From NCBI RefSeq assembly GCF_016616095.2, contig NZ_CP067089.2, positions 2,108,001-2,172,000 on the forward strand: DNA of 64,000 nucleotides. The letters run 5' to 3'. Origin of the DNA: Breznakiella homolactica (lineage in GTDB: Bacteria > Spirochaetota > Spirochaetia > Treponematales > Breznakiellaceae). Position numbers and translations under genes: made by a program. Of this stretch, positions 43,201 through 50,600 are shown piece after piece (the first letter of the stretch is position 1; each line of letters opens with the position of its first letter). Below the pieces are notes generated by a model. It was not told the origin of the DNA, searched no databases, and saw only the letters and a program-made list of their open reading frames with translations.

Positions 43201-43869
43201 GCCGGTGTTTATGGTAAGGTTGCTGAACGTTCTTATCCCGGCGAGATTCGTCACGGCGGTCCCGGAGAATACCGCGGTACCCCCCAGGGAAGTAATTGTC
43301 CCCAGGGTCTCGGTGCCGGTGAACTGAACAGTCCCCAGATTACTTACGGTGGTTACAGAGGCGACAGAACTGCCGTTCAGGTTGAGGGCCGCCCCCGCGG
43401 AAACAGACAGAGTACCGGTTACGGTTATCGGTCCCCCAAGCGGCCTTATTCCGCCGCTGATGGTTAAATTAGCAAAGCTGGTTAAGGCCGGAAACCCCGT
43501 TCCGCCATTGTATAACACCACGGTCCCGCCGGAGGCCGTTACTCCGGTAAGGGTTTCACCGCCCTGCAGCCGCAGGGTGCCGGAATTGGTGAGGCTTCCC
43601 AGGGTTATACCGTAACCTCTGAGATCCAGGGTCGATCCCGTGCCGATGCTCACCGAATCCGCGGAAGCCACCGCGGAGAGGTTTACCGTAAAGGCCCCCG
43701 CCGGAATAACCGCGTCATCACCCACACCGGGGACCGTTCCGTCATCGAGGTCCCAGTTCCCCGGCTCGGCCCAGTCGCTGTCGATGCTTCCGGTCCATGT
43801 ATACGTTGCTCCCCAGACAAATTGAGCGCAGACCAGGAGTATTCCTATTATTGTCCAGGTTTTCTTCAT
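34300..43869 (-). CDS. Giant surface beta-helix protein with C-terminal FlgD-like Ig domain
   Basis: A 3189-residue exported protein. The signal peptide ends 'LLVCAQFVWG', and the mature protein starts 'ATYTWTGSIDSDWAEPGNWD', a common opening of secreted right-handed beta-helix proteins. Residues up to about 2700 are Gly/Thr/Ser/Asn-rich short strands of the 'GGTVNFSGTNTGLAGITAFN' kind, many nearly repeated. The last 500 residues are less repetitive and end in an FlgD-like Ig fold ('GRVTIQVFTMDGTLVQILHR', 'DSWDGRNRGGRAVARGMYFI'). It may be an adhesin or sheath component. The ATG at 43869 has GGAGAT ahead. It is transcribed alone. Confidence 0.9.
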   Translation of the reverse strand: MKKTWTIIGILLVCAQFVWGATYTWTGSIDSDWAEPGNWDLDDGTVPGVGDDAVIPAGAFTVNLSAVASADSVSIGTGSTLDLRGYGITLGSLTNSGTLRLQGGETLTGVTASGGTVVLYNGGTGFPALTSFANLTISGGIRPLGGPITVTGTLSVSAGAALNLNGSSVASVTTVSNLGTVQFTGTETLGTITSLGGTAVFSGTAVTNLAGIRTFSNLTINTGGTHTAPGALSVTGTLSMAAGTLVLPSGGSVAGTSLTGGTVEFSGTAATNLAGISTFANLTISSTAIHTAAGSLTVTGTLSMTAGTLVLPSGGSVFGASLTGGTVNFSGTNTGLAGITAFNNLTFSAGTSTANNGISVAGDLVISGTGTVLSMAGNNITLTGSFTNAGTLRLNGGETLTPLTSFNGAGGTVQFTATNTGLAGLTAFNNLTISGGTSTLGAAIAVTGTLAISAGAALDVVSIAAPVAGPPAAFNNNGELRITDDPVVGTALNHTAGTGSVVFSGTGTTLAGITVFNDAELRSGSRTLPASTSIGRDLIVSGGSHSSPAGSSITAAAVSITGGSFTPDSNTTINANVNGSSSGNLIITGTNTLTVNGNWDVANFTANTSTVAFTGSGTIRMYTGYNFYNLTINGSANYSILSGGTAYTVGNNLTVNGALTLNSSLQLSVGSDFTVASGASLTTGNAAQFTIGRNWTVDSSANFTANTATVLFNGTAGTITTGGKAFGSLTMSASGIYSIAGGLSVNYDYTQTSGTVNVQNSVILNTVSVGRNFIQSGGTFSPVSDLAFTIAASGYINQTAGTLNSATSLVTINAANGINLSGTNGIRNIHLFNSTAGGLVYKKTLGNPLAVTAQNNAANQAVTIENNVATDVTIGIAGIQSSGGAVSVSSSSSVYIGTSGNTTAITSAGGNITITGGVGVDTHGTSTVDATGGTGTITFNATSATTLNDNTTIKSGNGAINLNVTNGPFTSSGTTTVIQAQNGTVTIDADTTITLNNNTGITTTGGSVNLEANSGTITLNNNTGITTTGGSVTLETNSGTITLNNTAAIQTGSGGITVNSGANITANTSSSMVTTTGTISLTAAAAGSNINLAGNSYLRSTAASGAGNITLNASNEINISGSAQDISTGGGTIEFTAGYIIDLNGRSFLSGAGNITMNGDYGIDLNSGSNTIKSTGGTVTLTGGIIASAVSAADNAVETTNNSITVIADQMNFAGGGFGINFSAGTGTGSKILLKNRTANAAISIGGTGDISNDELQRMNAVVVDVGSKTTGTYQVTGTITVNSSLSTNTAIKTLVLRTGAGVTGADNIGGVGSADVNNLAVQAASGVTLSLQSSISNLAIESDDDISVAKGGGGFTISSIEGVNGITTTASDKTITLSAQGVVIQPDAAAVISAPGTAGTLSLGGTGAEYTLTNTSNAAGILVTGTVDPKSIEYVNSTAFTAGTAATGVSADGGPVSLRAGSSGTLTVTLANNISAINVSSGDAVVFQSPAALSTVPAGITVSSGTGAGNIVFQRTLTGAQNLTVTAGTGTVTFTGAVSSVGTGTGAAIAVTGTTGTTTFGSTLGTSSGITVSGNTVFNNTVTIGAGDTSTVLSGSVTINVPSGTSAITSGRNIQFGTTTADTVALAGAGTGTGIETNANNGNIVFNGAVTGSKNFSVTTHGTGTVTFNGNVTTGYSPKTGYALSVDTERLILGSNVSLDTSAVSGDILLRVDGLDLSTNNNTVLAGPSQNTGGDVQLVPHTNTQTIEFSPSDTSIADVWYNSGWSRIYAGSFTIGHTSHQADITVRDIGSGTAIEYELTVINSGTAAIYIKESYVSANKRLILNSGSGGVVLDGNGSTAAVNIGTAAFTVSGPFTLNDLTTGTITATGGITIGSSGISASGSGSHDLILDAGSADITISGNVGSGTALGAITVSSARGVSFTGTVNAASFTQTTAAGTVASQITTFSGSQTYSGAFNFTGQNLNINGALDAGGKITVTNTGTFTKGTTGVVSSDGGFEQNGAGPSSVGQSITTTSGTAISFATGVTITTANNGTVTFNSSGGGGPIILSAAVSSTNTNRSLILNSGAGAVTVSGTVSLSGSLTVTLTTGGSFTSASTITASRGFTQSGADGVSTIGGNITASNYAISFAGEVTISNNVTLNSGTGAGAVTLSKAVSGTGRALTVSAGTGTASLAGIGTNAAKLSSLTVTGSIITLNGEIHTSGAVALTGTASGTAVNANESIYSDTTITVTNANGNLALAVGKAIQAQGRFSVSGGTVNNGTITAGPSVTFNPAGSDPAASNCAVYFGGAYSGSGTLAGNTANTLIGFGGLSAALGTYTHNNGWLVFLGSVNQTFNPGSNEIYNVLVSHTGGTSVSLTGNSVAQRGNFLIIRQGGLNLGSLGWLMDSSGTYTSGFRGVLNTLVMQNDGSISGGNFITESTFTVTATGTPTVTASGNITIDDSTTGALDAVTFVMNGSGTLYVVREIGSLTVNGSGSATLGFDLTVKNNVAVNAGATLDVDNTSNYPITLGGNWDQTGGTFQARQGTVTFTGLAVEIRGSTTWYDFVAERNGATIRFANNPASHSVAHSFRVVSSSSAQPILLTKLTANGDPSTPRPSLPGEAYLFWDLNLSSSAYAELSNVRVTYSHAIGRTIPVRSGVDAIPYYDPGYPANSHFNLRWIDGILFTYSFTEDTTGNGRIDRIRVQASTEVGNNFSGFTAEVDGYTVKGYQRHTTDYHIIYILLEEKGYPDGDATPEWRIVSNTTLTDYNPGTTLLKTYDEASMIPADTVWPRISYSLMLPDESHREVFVQMTEPVSGLTGAADFNITGVTPSVISMTPVSSESGRIREFILRLDQGLSPHVLSVGTGGFQLNAPGLVYDRRGEFAFIDLDYDPPEFPVDETYGTYISNGTNYLDKAVPVSAAAHRITDVLVSIPPSSSSDTRYFVWPVWARDQSSYLVGGGDEVGTIRDFNGTKRLRYTDITLEAKVNSDIYSAAMIPSAVLGSGISSSYRASERNGSEDLWLPEGLNLVPKAAPVTGPVTGTSVGSGLFDFALLKSNYADQASLEFFFKLTGSPSDLSIGYLDMPAGGAIPSNWYRKVKPFGFDVKDITEQRSGVTILNNVIDPTKGEKTYLNTTLTKSGRVTIQVFTMDGTLVQILHRGSRSAGTYIDSWDGRNRGGRAVARGMYFIRVVGPDIDEIRKVMVVKE
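40743..40895 (-). repeat. Tandem 72-base repeats within the giant surface gene
   Basis: Two adjacent near-identical 72-base units plus a partial third encode 24-residue repeats of the form 'NSGTITLNNNTGITTTGGSV...'. The landmark GTTATGGTACCGCTGTTTG recurs at 40745 and 40817. Their near identity suggests recent duplication or ongoing copy-number change in the beta-helix. Confidence 0.8.
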
Positions 43870-44103
43870 TAATATCTCCATCACACAGGGCGGCGGCACG
43901 GATCAGCCGCGGAAAATTCACCTACACCTTAAAATATATCATTTTTTTCGCATTTCCCAAGCCCGGCAGCAATTATAGCCCGGAATCGGAACGGAGGTCA
44001 TTATAGTATCGGCGGGTTTGCCCGGGGAGTTCTGCAATTCCGCTTGTTTGGCGGCGGAATCTTTTCTATATTTAAAGAAACACAAAAGAAACAAGGAATA
44101 GGT

Positions 44104-44874
44104 ATGATTCCGCAAAAAGTACTGGATTATCTGCTTTATTTTGCCCTGATGTCCTTTGTGGGCTGGATTCTGGAAACGTGTTTCCGTTCGTTTAAGGAAA
44201 AACATTTCGTCAACGCGGGCTTTCTTTCGGGCCCCTTTGTACCGATTTACGGCTTCGGCGCGGTGATTATCACCATGATCAGCGTGGAAGCCCGGACCCT
44301 GCCGCCGGTTCTGGGCTGGATCGTGATGCTCCTCTCCCCCACGGTGCTGGAATACGTCACATCCTGGGCCATGGAAAAGCTTTTCGGCCTTAAATTGTGG
44401 GACTATTCCCATAATAAATTCAATATTAACGGCCGGATATCCCTCAAATTCTCAATCTGCTGGGCAGCCCTGGCGGTAGTTCTGGTGGCTGTAATCCAGC
44501 CGGCGGTGTTTACCCGGATCAATCTCCTGGGCCCGTACCTTTCCCATTTCCTGGCCGGGGCCTTCCTGGCGTATTTCGTCACCGATGTAATCCAGTCGGT
44601 CAAATCGGTGTACAACTTCAAACAGTTCCAGGCTGACCTGGCTAAGCTCATCGAAAAAGGCAGGGAATTCAAGCCTTCCTTCGATATCCCCCGCCGGGAA
44701 GGCAAAAAGCAGAAGCTTCCCCCGGAAATCCGCCGCATCATGAAGCCCCTGTCGGCCTTCCCGGCCCTGCGGAAAAACTTCAAACCCAAGTTTTCGGCCT
44801 TTCCCGACTGGATCAGGGAACGCCTGGAGGAACGGTTCGGCAAAGACACGGACGATACCAAGAAACCGGACTAA
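44104..44874 (+). CDS. Membrane protein, putative ABC-transporter type IV family (PF06541-like)
   Basis: A 256-residue protein whose first half has four to five membrane helices. It contains the family motif 'FVGWILETCFRSFKEKHFVN' followed by 'GFLSGPFVPIYGFGAVIITM' and, later, 'EYVTSWAMEKLFGLKLWDYS'. The C-terminal 90 residues are soluble and highly charged. Family members are called CmpB-like or putative ABC-transporter type IV, without a proven function. The ATG at 44104 with AAGGAATAGGT ahead is preferred over 44044. A multi-hairpin terminator follows the stop directly. Confidence 0.85.
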   Translation: MIPQKVLDYLLYFALMSFVGWILETCFRSFKEKHFVNAGFLSGPFVPIYGFGAVIITMISVEARTLPPVLGWIVMLLSPTVLEYVTSWAMEKLFGLKLWDYSHNKFNINGRISLKFSICWAALAVVLVAVIQPAVFTRINLLGPYLSHFLAGAFLAYFVTDVIQSVKSVYNFKQFQADLAKLIEKGREFKPSFDIPRREGKKQKLPPEIRRIMKPLSAFPALRKNFKPKFSAFPDWIRERLEERFGKDTDDTKKPD

Positions 44875-44953
44875 AAAACGCCGTCAAACCCCGGGAAAAA
44901 CACTCCCGCGGTTTGACCGGCCGCCGGTGCATCCATCCGGTTACGGCGTTTTT
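44873..44953 (+). terminator. Cloverleaf-like terminator with nested hairpins
   Basis: The outer arms AAAAACGCCGT (44874-44884) and ACGGCGTTTTT (44943-44953) enclose an inner stem GTCAAACC / GGTTTGAC with its own CGGGA/TCCCG extension. A further CCGG-rich hairpin lies beside it. The outer right arm ends in a T run, so it should work as an intrinsic terminator in both directions. It abuts the stop codon of the membrane-protein gene. Confidence 0.75.
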
Positions 44954-45165
44954 CCTTCAATATTTTGTTATCTCTGAATATACGATACCTCAAATACGCG
45001 TCTCCGCCGGTTTTTCATTATTACTTTAATAATCAAATTTGGAGAAATTAACGAAATTTAACAACCGGAGGTGAGAAAGCCGGGAAAAAAGGACGAAAAT
45101 TATAAAAGGCATTGCGCACCATTTGTATCGGTCATACAAACATTATTAAAAAACAGGAATTATAT

Positions 45166-45651
45166 ATGGAAGCACAGATATCGCAGAAGCCGGAACCCAT
45201 TGACTGGACCCAGGAACTTTCCATGGGGGTGCGGAAAATCGATGATCAGCATAAAAAACTGGTGTCCCTGGCCAACGACCTTATAACCCATAACCCGGGG
45301 GATGAGGCCTCGGAGAAAGAGTATTTAAAAAAGATTCTGAAAGAACTGGTGGATTACGTAAAAATCCACTTTTCCACGGAAGAAGAGCTCATGGCGAAAA
45401 CGAAATTCAAGGGCCTGGATGAACACAAGATACAGCATGAAACCTTTGTGCTGAAGGTCACCGGCAAGGTCAGGGATTTTACCGAAGGCCAGCCCTTTGA
45501 CCGGGAGAATTTCACCGTATTTCTCAAGAACTGGATTACCAACCACATTGCCAAAACCGACAAACTCTATTCGGTGTACTTCAAAGAGATCGCCACCCGG
45601 AAGTCCGACGGACGGCTGACGGTGACCGAGACTGACGTAGCGAAAATGTAA
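45166..45651 (+). CDS. Bacteriohemerythrin
   Basis: A 161-residue single-domain hemerythrin with the expected diiron ligands in order: 'DDQHKKLVSLAND', 'HFSTEEELMAK', 'LDEHKIQHETFV' and 'NHIAKTDKLY'. It should reversibly bind O2 in the cytoplasm, as oxygen carrier, scavenger or sensor. The ATG at 45166 with ACAGGA ahead begins the conserved region. It is a single gene, convergent with the serine acetyltransferase gene, with only 14 bases between the stops. The C-terminal tail of about 25 residues ('KSDGRLTVTETDVAKM') is an extra. Confidence 0.93.
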   Translation: MEAQISQKPEPIDWTQELSMGVRKIDDQHKKLVSLANDLITHNPGDEASEKEYLKKILKELVDYVKIHFSTEEELMAKTKFKGLDEHKIQHETFVLKVTGKVRDFTEGQPFDRENFTVFLKNWITNHIAKTDKLYSVYFKEIATRKSDGRLTVTETDVAKM

Positions 45652-45665
45652 ATCCCGCCGGGAGG

Positions 45666-46550
45666 TTACTTCCGGCCCAGAGCCTGGTTCCCGGTTTTCG
45701 AGTATACCACGGTTTCCGGCGGCACCGACTTGGTAAGCCAGACATTGCCGCCGATGGTACTGCCCCGTCCGATAACGGTTTCTCCGCCCAGAATGGTAGC
45801 CCCTGCGTATATGGTGACATCCTGCTCAATAGTTGGATGGCGTTTGGTATTGGCTTCCTCTTTTCTCACCGACAATGCGCCCAGGGTCACGCCCTGGTAG
45901 ATTTTCACGTTTTCCCCGATCACCGTGGTTTCGCCGATGACCACACCGGTGCCGTGGTCAATGAAAAATGACTCACCAATGGCCGCGCCGGGATGGATAT
46001 CGATACCGGTTCTGCTGTGGGCTATTTCGCTCATAATCCGGGGAATCAGGGGAACCTGCCGGCTCCAGAAAAAATGGGCCAGCCGGTGAACCGTGATGGC
46101 ATCCATACCGGGATAGGACAGGATAACTTCCTCGATGCTCTTTGCCGCAGGATCACCCTTAAAAGCCGCCTGTACATCCGCGGCCAGGGTCTTCCGTATC
46201 ATGGGAAGTTCGTCGAAAAAATCATCCACAATGAGTTCCGCCACCGCGTGGCAGCCGCCGTGGCCGCAGGAAAAGAATCCGCTCCTGGAGGAAAAGGATA
46301 TACTTTTCTCAACCTCGGTTATCAGTTTCCGGGCGGTCCGGTAAATCCGTTCCGCGGCGATGAGTTTCAGCTTATCGTGTTCCAGGTTTTCCTTTTCCCG
46401 GAACCCGGGATAGATCACCTCATCGAGATCGGAAAGAATATCCGCGATACCTTCCCGGCTTGGGAGATTGGCCCCGCCGGTATAGTTGACCAGTCCGTAT
46501 TCTCCGTAACTCGAAACCAGGGCGTTTATGCTTCGGTCCAGCCTATGCAA
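45666..46550 (-). CDS. Serine O-acetyltransferase (EpsC/CysE type)
   Basis: A 294-residue left-handed beta-helix acetyltransferase. The N-terminal helical domain is about 160 residues, followed by the catalytic helix region '[20 protein letters not shown]' (catalytic His-Asp) and hexapeptide repeats ending '[19 protein letters not shown]'. It should make O-acetylserine from serine and acetyl-CoA for cysteine synthesis. The likely start is the TTG at 46550, close behind AGGAGGG. The frame continues upstream to 46625 but lies inside the patatin gene. It overlaps the patatin stop by eight bases, so the two are coupled. Confidence 0.88.
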   Translation of the reverse strand: MHRLDRSINALVSSYGEYGLVNYTGGANLPSREGIADILSDLDEVIYPGFREKENLEHDKLKLIAAERIYRTARKLITEVEKSISFSSRSGFFSCGHGGCHAVAELIVDDFFDELPMIRKTLAADVQAAFKGDPAAKSIEEVILSYPGMDAITVHRLAHFFWSRQVPLIPRIMSEIAHSRTGIDIHPGAAIGESFFIDHGTGVVIGETTVIGENVKIYQGVTLGALSVRKEEANTKRHPTIEQDVTIYAGATILGGETVIGRGSTIGGNVWLTKSVPPETVVYSKTGNQALGRK

Positions 46551-47490
46551 ACAATCCCTCCTTACCGGAATCCGCCGCGGGTTCGGTGCTGCAGATTCCG
46601 CATTCCCGGTATTTGGCCCGGGCAAAATACGCGCCGATACCGGACCCGAAAAAGGCGTTTACCGCTTTCCGGTTCTCCTGCACCGCCTGCGCTCCAAGGT
46701 CGATTATTGATTGTATCCGTGAAAAGGAAAAGGGGGTCTCGTCGCCCGACGCGCGGATTGTCAGGTCCGCCCGGGGTTCTTCGGTATGCCGTATATTATG
46801 CAGGGCCACTTCCATGGACCGGTATATGATTTTCGGACCGGTCTTCATGCTTTCCATCGGGAGGATCTGGAATCCGCCGACATCCACCGCGAGGACCCGG
46901 GGGATTCCTTCCAGCCTGGGAATAAAAACAGGCATATTGTTGGCCAGGCCGCCGTCCACCAGGTAGTCGTCCCCTTCCTGAAAGGGTTCGAAGAACGCGG
47001 GAAAGGAAATGGACGCCCGGATAGCCCGGGCCACGGAACCGGTTTTGAGCACCACTTCCCGGCCGGTGATAAGGTCCACCGCGTTGCACCGGAAGGGAAT
47101 CCGGGTGTCATCAAAGGTTTTGCCGCCGGTAAGTTTTTCCAGGAGCTGCAGAATCATCTGGCCCGAATCGATTCCCGGCCGGGTCGCCAGGTTGCCGATG
47201 ATCTGGCCGGTCTGGAAAACCCGGCCCACGATACCGTTGATCTTGAATACGAAACTGTCGAGGTGTTCCTCTAATTTGAATTCCTCCAGGGCGAAGCGGT
47301 TTATTTCTTCCGGGCTCATGCCGCAGGCGTACAGGCCGCCCACGATGGCCCCCATGGAAGTACCGATAATCATGGACGGTTCCGGAAATCCCATTTCCGA
47401 AAACGTTTTGAGCACCCCAATATGGGCAAAGCCCTTCGCGCCGCCGCCGGACAGCACCAGCGCCCATTTCAATTTTTTATTAATTTTCAT
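46543..47490 (-). CDS. Patatin-like phospholipase (RssA/NTE family)
   Basis: A 315-residue predicted serine lipase. Features are the glycine-rich oxyanion loop '[16 protein letters not shown]', the nucleophile elbow '[18 protein letters not shown]' (Ser of GxSxG) and the catalytic Asp in '[17 protein letters not shown]'. There is no signal peptide, so it probably acts on membrane lipids from the cytoplasm. The last codons overlap the start of the serine acetyltransferase gene. The ribosome-binding site is weak (AAGATAG). Confidence 0.9.
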   Translation of the reverse strand: MKINKKLKWALVLSGGGAKGFAHIGVLKTFSEMGFPEPSMIIGTSMGAIVGGLYACGMSPEEINRFALEEFKLEEHLDSFVFKINGIVGRVFQTGQIIGNLATRPGIDSGQMILQLLEKLTGGKTFDDTRIPFRCNAVDLITGREVVLKTGSVARAIRASISFPAFFEPFQEGDDYLVDGGLANNMPVFIPRLEGIPRVLAVDVGGFQILPMESMKTGPKIIYRSMEVALHNIRHTEEPRADLTIRASGDETPFSFSRIQSIIDLGAQAVQENRKAVNAFFGSGIGAYFARAKYRECGICSTEPAADSGKEGLFA

Positions 47491-47574
47491 CTATCTTAAA
47501 TATACTAGCGGGACCCGCCGCCGGGCAACAGCAGAGTTGTTCGATAACCCGGTTGGTTATTTCACAGCTCCTGT

Positions 47575-47601
47575 AAAAAACCCGCCCCATTGGGGCGGGT
47601 C
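47575..47601 (-). terminator. Intrinsic terminator of the CoA-activase gene
   Basis: On the minus strand CCCGCCCC-AAT-GGGGCGGG is followed by TTTTTT, a perfect 8-base stem. It lies 23 bases after the activase stop and separates it from the patatin operon. Confidence 0.93.
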
Positions 47602-47623
47602 TGTTTATAAGAAATCAGAACAA

Positions 47624-50600
47624 TCAGCAGCCGCTGCAGCCGTCACATCCGGAAGAACAGCCTCCCCCGGAGACGGAACCCACCAATTCCTTTTTGGATC
47701 CGCCGTCGGCCTCATTAAAGCCGGCCTCTTCTGCCGAAAGGGGGACACCGGCTACGGGTTTGCCGCCGGAACTCCCGTTCCCGCCGTCGCCGAAGTTGGC
47801 GTTGTGGCTTCCCGCCTTGTCGATGAGGCTCGAAAGGTCGTTCCCGCCTTTGAAGCGGAGCACATTCACCATAAAGATGTTGAGCTTGTTGACGATGTTC
47901 GGGGGCAGCAGGTTACCGTCAACCTCCACCGAAAGGATCGGGTAATTGCGTTCCCGGGCCCAGGGAGTAAAGAGGCCTTCGATAACCCGGCCGATGAGGC
48001 AGGCGAAGGGCGAAATGTTGACGATGCCTGAATAGCCGTGTTCCATGGCCGTGGCCGCCACTCCGGAGGATACGGCGATTTCCGAGTTGAGCTCCAGGTT
48101 GACAAAGTGTTCCTGGGTCTTCTCCATGATTTCGTGCATATCGTGGGGTGTCTCGGGGATAAGCCCGGTGGGGCCGAGGATGGAGATAACCTTCTTTTCG
48201 ATAGAATGCTTCCACCATTCTTCAATCCCGAGTTTCTTGAGATCCCAATAGGGCTTGGAGAACAGCCGTTTCGCCGGCTTTTCCAGCTTGATAAGTTTTT
48301 TGAGGGCGTATTCCCGGACAAAGTCCAGGTAGTGGATCCATTCGGAAATACCCGACACCTTAACCACGATGCCCCGCTCGCTCATGAGGTCGATAAGCTC
48401 GCCCACGGCGAAGTCGTCCCGGCGTACGTAGATTTCACCCACGATGAGAACCCGGGGACAGTCGGCGACTTTTTTCTTGAGGGGTATGGTTTTGGCGAAA
48501 TCGGCGACCTTCTGCAGCTCGTTCCAGAGTTCCTTCGGATTCTTCTCAACCGCGTCCATCACGGGCCGCCAGGATTTGTTGAAGTCCTCCACGGCCTTTT
48601 CGGGGTTTACCGCCACCGCCTTGAGGGAGGTCTGCATATCCTTGATGTAGTCCGAAACCACTAAGCCCTTCCACATTTCCTTTGCAAAGTTGGGGCCGAG
48701 TTCGGTGTAGGAGTTGTCCGCTGACAGAATAAACACCACCACGTTTTCCAGCCTGAGATCCCGGAAGAGGTTCTCGTAGTACACAAAGTACTGACCGGTC
48801 CGGCAGGGGCCGGTGGTGATGGGAACGAAGAGCATGTACAGCTCGTCCTTCCGGTATTTGTCGCTGGCGAAGAACTGAAGGGCGCTTCCCAGAACGAGGT
48901 GGCTGGGCACGCATTCCTTGCCCGATGCGTGAGCACGGGCGACCTGGAGGGTCTTGCTGGTGGCCACCGGCAGGGATTCGGCGTTGATTCCGAGGCTCCG
49001 GACGGCCGCGCCCATGTATTCCGTGGCCACGGCGCCCATATTGGAAAGCAGAATTTTAACCCGCTTGTTGTTGCGGATCTCCGCTTTTTCTCCGGTCTTG
49101 CCGTTGAACAGGTGCAGGTCATCCGGACCGTTGTTCACGAACTTCCAGCCGTTGTCGTAGCGCTCCGCTTCGATTTCGGTTTTCTTTGACCGGTAGCCGT
49201 CGATGATGTCCAGGAAGGCTTCCACCCGGGTATCCACCCCGGCGTCGGCGGAGTGGGAGTCCAGCTCCAGCACGAGGAAGGGCTTCTGGCCCATCACCCA
49301 TTTGAGGTAGTGCAGGATAAAGGAGTCCGGCGCGCAGGAGAAGTTGGTGATAAAGGTTACGTAGATGTTATCTTCGTTCTTGAGCAGATTTGACGCCTTC
49401 ATGTCCTGCTGCCCGTAGTACCAGTACATATTGGGGAATATCTTCTGGTCCTCAAAGGGCAGGATGTCGAAGGGAACAATCGAGTAACCCCGGGTGGTGA
49501 ATTTCCGGGGGATGCCCATGTTGGCTTCCGGGGTAAAGGCGTTGTAGGGCCGGCCCAAAATGGCGATCACCGGCCGGTCCGCCTTGCGGGCGTCAGCCAG
49601 GGCTTCCTCGCCGAGCTTGCGGGCGGCGGCGAAATAGTCCTTCTGCTTGTTCAGGGCCTTCTCAAAGGCGGCCTTGGTTTCCGCTTCGCCGATGCCGAGC
49701 CGTTCGGTCATCACCGTAAAGAGTTCCAGGGCTTTCTTGTCCCCGAACTTGAAACTCACCACCAGCGGCAGCAGCCGCTTCTTGTCAACATCCGGGAACG
49801 CCTTTTCGATATAATACGGAAGGCTCTGGGTGATGGGGCAGAAGTTGGCGTGCACGTCCTCCTCATAGGAGGGCATGTCCCGGAAGTGGGGAAGCAAGAT
49901 GTAGTCGGCGCCTTTGTCCAGACAGTCCTGGACAGCGCCGTGGGCAATTTCAGCGGGGAAGCAGTAGGTGCTTTCCGCCCGGGCAACCCCTTCGTGGGCA
50001 ACCTCGGTGGAAAGCAGGGTTTTGATTCCCAGTTCATGGAAGAACCACGAATAGAGGGGATACAGCGTATGGGTGGAGAACGCCCGGGGGATACCCACGG
50101 TATAGTCACGCTTCGGTTTGAACTCCGCCGCGGGGGCGGCGTAATCCTCAAAGAGCAGTTTCTGCCGTTTTTCCACGTAATCGAATACGGGAACGTCCTT
50201 GACGGATTTCCGCATGTTTGTGTACTTGTTGCACCGGCCGCCGAACATGTACTTGTGTCCGTTGACGTTGAGTACCTGGATGGGGCAGTAGTTGTCGCAG
50301 GACTGGCAGGTAAAGACCCGCTCGTATCCGATTTCCCGGGTCAGGAGTTCGTCGATATCCACAACCTGTTCGTCCAGGAGGCCGTCGGCCTGCTTGCGCT
50401 TGGCCAGGAGGGCGACCCCGAAACAGCCCATGAGTTCCGGTGAGGGGGGAACCAGGATTTCCTTGTCCAGCATCATGGCGAACGCCAAAGGGACCGCCAC
50501 GTTTTTGGCGACCCCGCCCTGGAGGAAGACCTTGCCGCCGATGGTCCGGTTGCCGACAACCCGGTTGAGGTAGTTGGCAACGATGGAGCAGACGATGCCG

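Noticed and set aside
34447..43825. Many long plus-strand open frames (for example 42014-43327, 437 codons) opposite the giant surface gene
   Set aside because: They are Pro/Val/Ala-rich antisense readings of a Thr/Ser/Gly-repeat gene, have no ribosome-binding sites or family motifs, and change frame repeatedly.
45071..45286. Small frame starting at a GTG behind GGAG, upstream of hemerythrin
   Set aside because: It runs out of frame through the hemerythrin gene and shows no conserved content. The good Shine-Dalgarno-like sequence alone is not enough.
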